Shown here one piece after another: positions 46,081 to 55,485 of a stretch of DNA of 64,000 nucleotides. The notes beneath the pieces are model-generated. The model worked only from the letters and a program-made list of their open reading frames with translations. It ran no database searches and was not told the DNA's origin. Positions within the stretch are counted from its first letter, which is position 1, and each line of letters starts with the position of its first letter. The position numbers and the translations under genes are program-made. The stretch lies in assembly GCA_025128135.1 (NCBI GenBank), contig JAHLYW010000041.1, positions 1 to 64,000 of the forward strand. The letters are read 5' to 3'. Source of the stretch: Synechococcus sp. CS-1325 (lineage in GTDB: Bacteria > Cyanobacteriota > Cyanobacteriia > PCC-6307 > Cyanobiaceae).

Positions 46081-49000
46081 ATGGCTTTGAGCTCCCCATT
46101 GACCCCAGCGCTTGGGCAGGGCGTGGCCGTGGCGATGGGCTTAACGGCCCTGCTGGCTGGGGCTCCGGGCCTGGCAGGCGAGGTGAGGGCCACCGCCGGC
46201 GCATTGGGGCTTGGCACAGCAGTGAACGGCCGGGTGGGCGGAAGCTGCGGAGGGGGTTTGTGCCAAGTGGGCGGGGGCAAAGCAGCGGGCCGCAACCTGT
46301 TTCACCGTTTTTCGGCCTTCGACACCCGCGGCGGCATCAGCGGAGTGAACTTCGCCACCGGTGGGCACCAAAACGTGTTCGTGGGGGTGACCAATCCCCT
46401 GGGCAGCTTCATCGACAAGCTGATCTCGTTTTCGAGCCCCGGCAACCTGTTCTGGCTCTCCCCGGGCGGCATCGCCATCAGCGGCGCCGGTGGATTCGCC
46501 AACATCCAGCAGCTGAACCTGAGCACGGCCACGGGCTGGCGCGTGGGCAACGGAATCTTCGATGCGGCGGGCACCACCGCTGGCCAGGCGGCGTTGCTCA
46601 GTGGCACACCACTTCAAGGATCGGCCGGCCCACTCACCAATCCAGCCAGCCTGGCGGCAATTGGCCTGCAGAAAAACGGTGATTTGAGCCTCTCAGGCGG
46701 CCTGCTCACGGTGGATCAGAGCCTGCTGCTCGATGCCCAGGGCGGCAACGTGCTGCTGCAAGCGGCAGGGATCCAGGCGCCCGCCGCCATGGTGGCGATC
46801 ACCGGGGCCTCGGTCTCACTGGAATCCAGCACGGTGGATGTGAGCGGCCCCACGGGAGGTGGCAAGGTGCTCCTGGGTGGCGGCCTGCGTGGCGCCGACC
46901 CCACGATCACCAACGCCCAACGCACGGGCGTGGATGCGGCCAGCGCGGTCCGCGCCGATGCCACGGGCTTGGGATCGGGCGGCACCGTGGTGATCTACGG
47001 CACGGACAGTGCCCGGGTGGAGGGCGCCCTCTCGGCCCGCGGTGGCCCCCAGGGTGGCGATGGCGGCCTGGTGGAAACCTCCGGTCGCCGCGAGCTGCTA
47101 GTGAGCCAGGCGCCAGACGCTTCAGCTTCGAACGGTAAAGGGGGCACTTGGCTGATCGATCCCAAAAACGTCATGATCCAGGCCGCTGGGCCCGACAGCA
47201 ACGTCACGGGTCCACCGGCCGTGACCACCACCGGCGACAACGCGGTGCTCACCACCGCCACAGTTCAGGGCGCCCTGAATGCAGGCACCAACGTCAGTGT
47301 GGCCACCAGCGCCGCCGGCACTCAGGAGGGCAACATCACCGTGGCTTCACCGATCAACAAAACGGCCGGGGGCGATGCCACGCTCACCCTCACAGCCCAC
47401 AACAACATCAACCTCAATGCGAGCATCAGTAGCAGCAGCGAACAGCTGAATCTCTCGCTCAATCCCGACAGTGATGCCAGTGGTAGCGGTGCCTCCATCC
47501 TGGCCAGTGGCGCCACCCTCGCGCTCAACGGCGGCACGGCGGCTTTCAACGGCAGCACCACCTTGGCAGGAACGATCATCGGCAGCACGATCACGGGGTC
47601 GGCGCTCACCTCAATTAATGCAACGCTGCAAAACATAACCTTCGGCAGCAATCTCACCACCAGTGGATCGATCTTGTTCACCGGATCGTCGACCACCCTG
47701 GCGGATGGAACCCTGATCAACTGGAGTTCCGGGGACTGGAGTTTTAGCCCCAACCACACCCTGCAACCAGCGATCAGCGGCAGCGCGACGATCACCAAGA
47801 CGAACGGCAGTGGGCTGTACATCGCTCGGGGGGGGCCTGGAGCGCTGACGCTGGCGCCTGGCCTCACCCTCCAGGGCTTTGGAAGCATCTTCCCGTGGAG
47901 TGGCCCTGCAACGTTGAACAACCAGGGCACGATTCGTGCCAGCACAGCAGGCCAGGCATTCACGATCAGCCCGACGACGCTGAACAACAGCGGCACGCTT
48001 GGCGCCACCACCGGAAATCTCAGCATCAGTACCACCAACCCATTCATCAATGCTGGCGTTCTTGAGATCGGCCAAGGCAGTATCAGCACTGGCAACCGCA
48101 GCTTCACCAATGGGGCGGGTGGCACGATTCGGGGTGGTCCAGGGCTAGGGGGGGGCAACCTCGATCTTGGTACGGGCACACTCACCAATCTCGGCACCAT
48201 CAACCCTGGCGGCGTTGGCATGGCAGGCGCCTTAAGGCTCACGGGGAACCTGGCCCTAGGCAGCACCTCGGTCCTCAACCTGGACCTCGGCGGCGCCACG
48301 CCGGGCAGCCAATACGACCAGCTGGCGGTTTCAGGCAACGTGAACATTGGTGGCACGATCAATGCCCCGTTGATCAATGGTTTCAGCCCCAGCCTTGGCC
48401 AGAACTTTGATGGGATCACATCCGGTGGGATGGCCACCGGCAGCTTCACCAGCTCGAATCTGCGTTCCGGATTCAATGGCGCAATCGTCGGCAGCATCTA
48501 CCGCCTTACCAACTCCGGCCTGAGCTGCCTGGGTACGTGCTGGGATGGCGGCGGTGGCACCACCAATTGGGAAACCCTAGCCAACTGGAACAGTGATCAG
48601 CTGCCCACCGCCATCGATGTGGCCTACCTGAATCTGGTGGAAGGTGTCGATGTGACCCTCTCCAGCAGCCAGAGCATCAAGGGGCTGAATAGCATCGCCG
48701 GCAACAACCTCACGATCAATTCCGGAGGATCGCTGACGCTGAACGATTCAGGAACGAGCTCCACCCTTGCCGGAAGTCTCACGGTCGCTGGCGCGCTGGA
48801 CGGCAGCGGGAACCTCACGCTGGCTGGTGGTAGCACCTTGAGTGGTGGTGTGATCAGCGGCTCGGGCCTGCTGATCACTGATTCCGACACCCTTGTGAAC
48901 GGCTTAGTGAAGTTCAGCGGCAAGACCTTGAACAACCTGGCCGGCCGCACAGTGACACAAAGTAGGAACTCTAAAGTGTTCCTCACTGGCACTAATACTG

Positions 49001-52000
49001 TCAACAATGCCGGCGTCTGGCGTATAGAGAGCAGCGATGCCACGCCCATTGTTGGCGTGAACTTCAGCATTGTCTTTAACAACAGCGGCACGTTGACCAA
49101 GGCCGAGGGTTCGGCTGCCATCACCACGTTCAACTTAGAAGGCAGCTTCAACAACACCAGCACGCTCAATAACACAGGAACACTCAATGTGGACGCTGGA
49201 ACGCTCGTCCTGCCATCCACCTTTTTCTCCAATGACGGTCTGATCCATATGGCATCCGGGGCCACACTGGTGCGCAGAGGAGGCTTCACCAATACCTCCA
49301 GAGGCACCCTCTCTGGCTCTGGCACCATCGATGTGGGCGCCGGAAACACGCTCACCAACCTCGGCACCATCAGCCCTGGCGGCATTGGCGTCCCGGGCAT
49401 TCTCAGCCTCACCGGTGAACTGGCCCTAGGCAGCACCTCTGTGCTGAATCTCAACATCGGTGGCTCCACACCCGGCAGCCAATACGACCAGCTATCTGCT
49501 TCGGGCAACATGAGCCTGGCTGGCGCGATCAACACCCAGCTGATCAATGCCTACAACCCCAGCCCGAGTCAGAACTTCGATGTGATCACATCCGGTGGTA
49601 CGGCCACCGGCAGCTTTGCCAGCTCGAATCTCCCTTCGGGATTCAATGGCGCGATCATCGGCAGCGTCTACCGCCTCACCAACTCCGGCCTCAGCTGCCT
49701 GGGTGCGTGCTGGGATGGCGGGGGCGGCACCACCAATTGGGAAACCCTGGCTAACTGGAGCAGTGATCAGCTGCCCACCGCCATCGATGTGGCCTACCTA
49801 AACCTGGTCAACGGTGTCGATGCCACCCTCTCCAGCAGCCAGATCATCAAAGGGCTGAACAGCCTCGCCGGTAACAACCTCACGATCAATTCCGGTGGCT
49901 CATTGACGCTGAATGATCCAGGAACGAGCTCCACATTGAATGGTGGCCTGAGTATCAACGGCGGCGTGTTGACCACCAATGGAGCGTTGACACTGAATGG
50001 ATCTTCGCAATGGGCCGGCGGCAGCCTGAATGGACCTGGAGTGCTGACGGTGGGAAGTGGGGGAACGCTGGTGGTGAGCGGCGGTGGCTCCTATGGCTTG
50101 AGCCAATTGACCAATCAGGGAACCCTGCAATGGACGGGCGGCAATGTGGATTTCAGTGCCAGTGGAGTGATCAATAACAGCGGCCTGTTTGATGTGCAGA
50201 CGGATGGTTTCTGGGGGAACAACGGGAATTTCACGATGGCGTTCAATAACCTGACGGGTGGAGAGCTGCGCAAGAGCGCCGGTCTGGGGACGGCGTCTCT
50301 GGGAGTGGGCAGCAACCGGGTGAACCTCACCAATGACGGCTTGGTGAACGTGAGCTCGGGCACGTTGGCGATCAGTCCTACGACGGCGATGCAGAACAAT
50401 GGCCGGATTCTGACGGCTTCAGCTACAACCTTCCAGGTCGCCTCCGGCGGCCTCACAAACACATCCACTGGCACCCTCTCGGGCTTCGGCACCATCGATA
50501 TTGGCGCCGGTAACACGCTCACCAACCTTGGCACGATCAGCCCCGGCGGCGTTGGCGTGGCGGGCACATTAAGCCTCACGGGTGGCCTGATCTTGGGCAG
50601 CAGTTCCGTACTCAACCTTGAGCTGGGCGGCCTCACCTCCGGCAGCCAATACGACCGACTGGCGGTTTCAGGCAACGTGAACCTCGGTGGCACGATCAAC
50701 ACTCAGCTGATCAATGGCTTCAGCCCAAGCCCAAGCCAGAACTTTGATGTGATTGCCTCCGGTGGCGCGGCCAGCGGCAGCTTTGCCAGCTCGAATCTGC
50801 CATCGGGATTTAATGGGGCGATCGTGGGCAGCGTCTACCGCCTCACCAACTCTGGCCTGAGCTGCTCCGGAGTCTGCTGGGATGGCGGCGGCGGAGACAC
50901 CTTCTGGGAAACCCTGGCCAACTGGAGTAGTGATCAGCTGCCCACCGCCATCGATGTGGCCTATCTGAACCTGGTGAGCGGTGTTGATGTCATCCTCTCC
51001 AGCCGCCAGAGCATCAAAGGGCTGAACAGCATCACCGGCAACAGCCTCACGATCAATCCCGGTGGTTCGTTGACCCTCAGTGATCCCGGTACCACGTCCA
51101 CCCTCACCGGCGATCTCACGGTCGCTGGCACCCTCACCATCCAGTCTCCCCTCACCGCATCGTCGTTGGCATTCAACGGCGGCATTTTGAACGGCAACGG
51201 CAGCCTCACGGTCACCAACGCTTTCACACGCCTGGGCGGAACCACGGGCACCGCCCTCAGCGGGGTCACGCTCAACCAGGCCAGCGGCGATCTCAGCCCA
51301 GGCGCCTGGGCTGTCAATGGACCGGTGTCATTCACAGCGACAGCAGGAAACCTCCTACTCGACGGACCCGTTTCGGCCACCACCCTTCTGGGCCGCGGGG
51401 CTTCAGGACTGACCTTGCAGATGGGTGCGTCGCTCAATGCCAGCGCGAGTACGGCAAGCGCTTTGGTGCTCGATGCCGGCACGGGCGCTTTCACCAACCT
51501 GGCCGGCGCCGGAGCGCTTGCGGTGGCACCAGGGGCGCACTGGCTGGTCTTTTCCGCCAGCCCCCTGAACGACAACCGCGGCGGCCTGAGCTACGCCTTC
51601 AAGCAATACGGCATCGATTACGGCAGTGCAAGCCCCGTGCTGGGAGCCGGCAATGGCTTCCTCTACAGACTCTCGCCAACGATCACAGCAAGTCTCACCG
51701 GCAGCATCAGCAAAACCTATGACAGCACCGTGGCTGCACCGATCGCATCTGGCAACTATTTCGTCAGTGGCACGATTGACGGCGACACTATCCAGCTGAA
51801 CAATCCCACGCTCGGGACCTACACAACGGCCGGCACGGGGAGTGGTTTGAAAGATGTCGGCAGCGGCAAGGGTGTTTCGGTTGCTGGGATGGCGATCATT
51901 GGCGCCAGCGAAGCTGCCGCCACGGTGTATGGCTACCAGTTGGCCAGCCCCAACGCGAGTGGCACCACCGTGGGAGCGATCACCCCCCTGGCGCTCACCG

Positions 52001-54060
52001 GCGCCGCGATCGCACCCTCCAGCTCGATCTACGGCTCAGCGCTCAGCCCCGGTGCCGTCAGCTTTGACAATCTCTTCGCTGGCGATCTCGTCAGCTCCGC
52101 CGCCTCCGTCAACACCGGCGGCGTCAGCAGCAGCGGCAACCCGATCGCTGGCTCCTACTCCCAAACCGCCAGCTCCTCACTCACAGGCAGCGACGCCGCG
52201 AACTATTCCTTCTCAGGCTTCACCACAGGACGTGCGAGCTACACGATCAATCCCCTCAATCTGTTCGTCACGGGGGTCAGCGCCAACAACAAGGTGTACG
52301 ACGGAACCACTTCGGCCACGCTCAACACCACTACCGCCACATTCAACGGCCTAGTTGCCGGCGACAGTGTGAGTCTTGACGGCAGCGGCTTCTTCGCCGA
52401 CCCCAACGTTGGACTGGCCAAGCGCGTGGTCGTCAACAGACTAACGCTCAGCGGGCCCGACGCCGCTAACTACAGCCTCATTGGCTTCCCCAGCGTCCCC
52501 AACGAACCAAGCTCCGCTCCACTGGCCACCGCCGACATCAGCATCCGCCCACTGGCCACCTGGAAAGCCAGCACGGCGGGCAATTGGAGCGATGCGTCCA
52601 ACTGGGATGCCCTGCCCAGCGGCTTCAATGTGGCGGTCGTGGCGATCCCTGCCGGCAGCGGCGCCCTCATCTACGACGCCGCCGCAGGCAGCACCAGCCT
52701 CCAGAACCTGTACAACAATCAGAGCCTCAACCTCACCGGTGGCTCCCTGACAGTCAGTGGCTCCACCACCGTGGGAGCGGGTGCCACCTTGAGCCTCAAT
52801 GGCGGCAACTTCACCACCGTCGCCCTGCTCAACCAGGGGCTTCTGAATGGCAGCGGACCGCTCGTTCTTAACGGGATCTATACAGAGAATGGCGGCAGCA
52901 TCGGCAGCGATTTCTCCAGCGTCGCCATCACCCAGAGCAGTGGCAACCTCAACCTCGGGGGCGTTGGGGCCCTTGGCACAATCACCCTCAGCAGCCCGGC
53001 AGGCGGCCTCAACCTCAGCGGCGCGGTGAGCTCCGCCGGTGGCCTGATCAGCCTCAGCTCCAGCGGGGCAACCCAGCTCACATCAGGTTCATCGCTCACC
53101 AGCCCCGGCGCTCTGATCTTCATCAACAGCTCTGGCCCCCTGAACCTCACTGGCGCCCGCGTCGATGCCAGTGGCGGCAGTGCCGGCGGAACCGTGCAGC
53201 TTGATGGCAGCAGCATCAACCTCAGCAACACCATGCTGAACACGTCAGGCGCCGGCGATGGCGGTTCGATTCAGATCGGCCTCAAGGCCCAACCCAGCAG
53301 CGTCACGATCAGCAACTCCAGCTTGATCGCCGATCCACCAGCCCTCGGTGGATCAATCACCATCGACGCTGCCAGTATTGCCATCAATGGCTCCGCCCTC
53401 AACGTATTCGGGCTCAGTGGCGGTTCCATCGTGCTGGGCTCAGCCAACACCGACAGCCTCAGCCTCGATGCGTTCACCTCCTTGGTGGGAGGCGGCGAGG
53501 CCAGGTTCAACCTGTTCGGCAGCTCGATCCTGAACAACGCCAGCATCGTCGGTGGCCGGTTGTTCGTGAACGGGGTGGATGTAGCTCTGAGAACTACGCC
53601 GCCCGAGCCTCCCAAGATCGTTGACGTGGCACCGATTGTGGCTCTACCCACTGAGGGGAGGTTCCAGCTCAGCGTCAATCTGGGTCAGGTTTCTCCGCTG
53701 GCCACAATTGACTACACCGCACCGGGATCAGCGCTGTTCTCCCAATGGGCAGAACTGGGAATCGATCCGCTCGCCTTCACCCTCACGCAATCCGCCTTCC
53801 TCTCTGCCGATCTGAGCTTGGGGGATCTTCCATCCACAGGTGAATCCGGGGTATTTGATCGGACGGTGCAGCAACTCACCCTCCTTCAGGTGCAGGAACA
53901 GTTCACCACCGCCGAGCAACGGGCGATGGAAGAGACCGCAGCGAAACTGGGGCTCGACCCAACCGACCGCCGAGCGGCACCCTCCCCCTCCCAGCTGCAG
54001 GCGAGCCTGCGAGAGGTGATCAACGCCGTGCGCAAGCGGATCCGCGGGAGCCAACCATGA
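46081..54060 (+). CDS. Large TPS exoprotein (FHA type) with tandem repeats and YDG domains, TPS locus 2
   Basis: The 2659-aa protein has a signal peptide (cleavage near LAG-EV) and a TPS domain (VGGGKAAGRNLFHRFSAFDT, LFWLSPGGIAISGAGG). A glycine-, serine- and asparagine-rich beta-helix passenger follows. It carries three copies of a 195-aa unit that includes CWDGGGGTTNWETLANW. Further on are YDG-type domains (NKVYDGTTSAT, KTYDSTVAAPIA) often found in bacterial adhesins. There is no CHAT domain; that is encoded by the next gene, which overlaps by four bases. I chose the ATG at 46081 as it gives a normal signal peptide; the frame stays open upstream to 45892. Confidence 0.9.
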   Translation: MALSSPLTPALGQGVAVAMGLTALLAGAPGLAGEVRATAGALGLGTAVNGRVGGSCGGGLCQVGGGKAAGRNLFHRFSAFDTRGGISGVNFATGGHQNVFVGVTNPLGSFIDKLISFSSPGNLFWLSPGGIAISGAGGFANIQQLNLSTATGWRVGNGIFDAAGTTAGQAALLSGTPLQGSAGPLTNPASLAAIGLQKNGDLSLSGGLLTVDQSLLLDAQGGNVLLQAAGIQAPAAMVAITGASVSLESSTVDVSGPTGGGKVLLGGGLRGADPTITNAQRTGVDAASAVRADATGLGSGGTVVIYGTDSARVEGALSARGGPQGGDGGLVETSGRRELLVSQAPDASASNGKGGTWLIDPKNVMIQAAGPDSNVTGPPAVTTTGDNAVLTTATVQGALNAGTNVSVATSAAGTQEGNITVASPINKTAGGDATLTLTAHNNINLNASISSSSEQLNLSLNPDSDASGSGASILASGATLALNGGTAAFNGSTTLAGTIIGSTITGSALTSINATLQNITFGSNLTTSGSILFTGSSTTLADGTLINWSSGDWSFSPNHTLQPAISGSATITKTNGSGLYIARGGPGALTLAPGLTLQGFGSIFPWSGPATLNNQGTIRASTAGQAFTISPTTLNNSGTLGATTGNLSISTTNPFINAGVLEIGQGSISTGNRSFTNGAGGTIRGGPGLGGGNLDLGTGTLTNLGTINPGGVGMAGALRLTGNLALGSTSVLNLDLGGATPGSQYDQLAVSGNVNIGGTINAPLINGFSPSLGQNFDGITSGGMATGSFTSSNLRSGFNGAIVGSIYRLTNSGLSCLGTCWDGGGGTTNWETLANWNSDQLPTAIDVAYLNLVEGVDVTLSSSQSIKGLNSIAGNNLTINSGGSLTLNDSGTSSTLAGSLTVAGALDGSGNLTLAGGSTLSGGVISGSGLLITDSDTLVNGLVKFSGKTLNNLAGRTVTQSRNSKVFLTGTNTVNNAGVWRIESSDATPIVGVNFSIVFNNSGTLTKAEGSAAITTFNLEGSFNNTSTLNNTGTLNVDAGTLVLPSTFFSNDGLIHMASGATLVRRGGFTNTSRGTLSGSGTIDVGAGNTLTNLGTISPGGIGVPGILSLTGELALGSTSVLNLNIGGSTPGSQYDQLSASGNMSLAGAINTQLINAYNPSPSQNFDVITSGGTATGSFASSNLPSGFNGAIIGSVYRLTNSGLSCLGACWDGGGGTTNWETLANWSSDQLPTAIDVAYLNLVNGVDATLSSSQIIKGLNSLAGNNLTINSGGSLTLNDPGTSSTLNGGLSINGGVLTTNGALTLNGSSQWAGGSLNGPGVLTVGSGGTLVVSGGGSYGLSQLTNQGTLQWTGGNVDFSASGVINNSGLFDVQTDGFWGNNGNFTMAFNNLTGGELRKSAGLGTASLGVGSNRVNLTNDGLVNVSSGTLAISPTTAMQNNGRILTASATTFQVASGGLTNTSTGTLSGFGTIDIGAGNTLTNLGTISPGGVGVAGTLSLTGGLILGSSSVLNLELGGLTSGSQYDRLAVSGNVNLGGTINTQLINGFSPSPSQNFDVIASGGAASGSFASSNLPSGFNGAIVGSVYRLTNSGLSCSGVCWDGGGGDTFWETLANWSSDQLPTAIDVAYLNLVSGVDVILSSRQSIKGLNSITGNSLTINPGGSLTLSDPGTTSTLTGDLTVAGTLTIQSPLTASSLAFNGGILNGNGSLTVTNAFTRLGGTTGTALSGVTLNQASGDLSPGAWAVNGPVSFTATAGNLLLDGPVSATTLLGRGASGLTLQMGASLNASASTASALVLDAGTGAFTNLAGAGALAVAPGAHWLVFSASPLNDNRGGLSYAFKQYGIDYGSASPVLGAGNGFLYRLSPTITASLTGSISKTYDSTVAAPIASGNYFVSGTIDGDTIQLNNPTLGTYTTAGTGSGLKDVGSGKGVSVAGMAIIGASEAAATVYGYQLASPNASGTTVGAITPLALTGAAIAPSSSIYGSALSPGAVSFDNLFAGDLVSSAASVNTGGVSSSGNPIAGSYSQTASSSLTGSDAANYSFSGFTTGRASYTINPLNLFVTGVSANNKVYDGTTSATLNTTTATFNGLVAGDSVSLDGSGFFADPNVGLAKRVVVNRLTLSGPDAANYSLIGFPSVPNEPSSAPLATADISIRPLATWKASTAGNWSDASNWDALPSGFNVAVVAIPAGSGALIYDAAAGSTSLQNLYNNQSLNLTGGSLTVSGSTTVGAGATLSLNGGNFTTVALLNQGLLNGSGPLVLNGIYTENGGSIGSDFSSVAITQSSGNLNLGGVGALGTITLSSPAGGLNLSGAVSSAGGLISLSSSGATQLTSGSSLTSPGALIFINSSGPLNLTGARVDASGGSAGGTVQLDGSSINLSNTMLNTSGAGDGGSIQIGLKAQPSSVTISNSSLIADPPALGGSITIDAASIAINGSALNVFGLSGGSIVLGSANTDSLSLDAFTSLVGGGEARFNLFGSSILNNASIVGGRLFVNGVDVALRTTPPEPPKIVDVAPIVALPTEGRFQLSVNLGQVSPLATIDYTAPGSALFSQWAELGIDPLAFTLTQSAFLSADLSLGDLPSTGESGVFDRTVQQLTLLQVQEQFTTAEQRAMEETAAKLGLDPTDRRAAPSPSQLQASLREVINAVRKRIRGSQP
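48175..51100 (+). repeat. Three long internal repeats of about 590 bp, period about 1.17 kb
   Basis: Nearly identical blocks occur at about 48175-48770, 49345-49936 and 50513-51100. Each runs from TLTNLGTI to GSLTLNDPGTSSTL and includes SQYDQLAVSGN and the CWDGGGG...NWETLANW segment. Spacers between blocks differ. High nucleotide similarity shows recent duplication or ongoing gene conversion. A degenerate fourth copy (TWKASTAGNWSDASNW) starts near 52560. Confidence 0.85.
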
Positions 54061-55340
54061 GCAGGCTTTCGCGCCACTGGCGGAACCGTTGTCTGGCGAC
54101 CTCGCTGCCGCTGCTCCTCGGGCTCGCCCTGGCCCCCCCAGGTGCCCTTGCGTTGCAGCCAAACCCCTCCCAACCACTCCTGAACCGGGCATCCGACGGT
54201 GCATCGCCCTTCGATCCGGCCCTCTACAACCCAGCGATTCTGCGCATCGGCTTCAGTGAAGCCAAGGGGAAAACTGCCAATCCCCAGGCGGATGCCTTCC
54301 TCGATCTCACCCTGGTGCCGCCCGATGGGGACGTGCAGGGCTCCCGCATTGAGGTGTCGCTGAAGCGCTTCAACGAGCTGCTGCGCAAGCTCTACGGCCA
54401 GCTGGCCAGCCAATCACCACTGGATGTGAGCGATCCCAGCTCATCGGCCAGGCAGCTCGACTCGATTCTGATCCAGCCAATTGCCGAGCACCTGCAGAAG
54501 AACAAGATCACCACTCTGCTGATCTCCGCCGATGCGGGCCTGCAAGCGGTGCCCTTCGCCGCCCTCCATGACGGCCAGGCCTACCTGGGTGAGCGCTACG
54601 CCATCTCCATTACGCCGGCCCTGGGGCTCACCAAACTGACGCTGCTGCCCGAGAAGGCCAATCCACAATTGCTGGCGGTCGGCGCCTCCGAGTTCGTGGG
54701 CCTCAACCCACTGCCACTCGTCCCCCAGGAACTGAACCGGGTGGGCAAGGACAAGACAACCCTGATCTTCCTCAACAAGAGCTTCACGCCCCAGGTGCTT
54801 CTCGAGAAAGCCAGTGACCCTCGCATCAATCGGGTGCATGTGGCCACCCACGCCGATTTCCTGCCGGGGGGGCCGGCGGCGGCTCGACTTTACTCAGGGA
54901 TCGGACCCATGTCCCTCGACCAGCTAGCCCAGCTGCGCCAGCGACGTGGTGAGGATCAACTGGATTTGTTCAGCCTCAGTGCCTGCCGTACTGCCCTCGG
55001 AGATGCGGACAGTGAACTGGGCTTCGCGGGGTTGGCACTGCAGGCCGGTTCCCGCAGTGCAATCGGCAGTCTCTGGTACGTCGACGATGTGGCCACATCG
55101 GCTCTATTCGTGCAGTTTTACCGCTTCCTGGATCGGGGCCTTCCCAAGGCAGAGGCCCTTCAATTCACCCGCCGGGCCATGGCGAGCGGCACGATGCGGC
55201 TCATCGGCGATCAGGTGATCGGGGCCGGAGGCGATGTGCTCCTCTCCGGCCTGACCACTGCCCAGCAGCGACGCATCGGCGGTGGGCTGGAGCATCCGTT
55301 TTTCTGGGCGGGCATTGTGTTGCTAGGCACCCCTTGGTGA
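54057..55340 (+). CDS. Stand-alone CHAT-type caspase-like protease, TPS locus 2
   Basis: The 427-aa product starts in an ATGA overlap with the exoprotein stop, so it is translationally coupled. It has its own signal peptide (LPLLLGLALAPPGALAL) and a CHAT domain with the dyad H265 in HVATHADF and C310 in SLSACRTALG, followed by GSRSAIGSLWYVDDVATSALFVQFY. It is homologous, from YNPAILR onwards, to the C-terminal region of the fused exoprotein at 19061. In locus 1 this activity is part of the exoprotein. With only a Sec signal it would reach the periplasm; whether TpsB exports it is not known. Confidence 0.9.
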   Translation: MSRLSRHWRNRCLATSLPLLLGLALAPPGALALQPNPSQPLLNRASDGASPFDPALYNPAILRIGFSEAKGKTANPQADAFLDLTLVPPDGDVQGSRIEVSLKRFNELLRKLYGQLASQSPLDVSDPSSSARQLDSILIQPIAEHLQKNKITTLLISADAGLQAVPFAALHDGQAYLGERYAISITPALGLTKLTLLPEKANPQLLAVGASEFVGLNPLPLVPQELNRVGKDKTTLIFLNKSFTPQVLLEKASDPRINRVHVATHADFLPGGPAAARLYSGIGPMSLDQLAQLRQRRGEDQLDLFSLSACRTALGDADSELGFAGLALQAGSRSAIGSLWYVDDVATSALFVQFYRFLDRGLPKAEALQFTRRAMASGTMRLIGDQVIGAGGDVLLSGLTTAQQRRIGGGLEHPFFWAGIVLLGTPW

Positions 55341-55382
55341 GTGGTGTCCTGGGCTATTTCCCCTTGGGTTGGAACGTGTTGA

Positions 55383-55401
55383 CTCCAGGAGCTCACTGGA
55401 G
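55383..55401. terminator. Weak hairpin between CHAT and speA genes
   Basis: CTCCAG and CTGGAG form a 6-bp stem around a 7-nt loop in the gap between convergent genes. There is no T-run. It may help end transcription, but support is weak. Confidence 0.25.
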
Positions 55402-55485
55402 CGATACGGCAATCCCTCTCACCGCCAGAGATGGGAGGCGCAGCGTTTTGATGAAGAGGGTGGATCTGGGCATGCATCGATCCGA

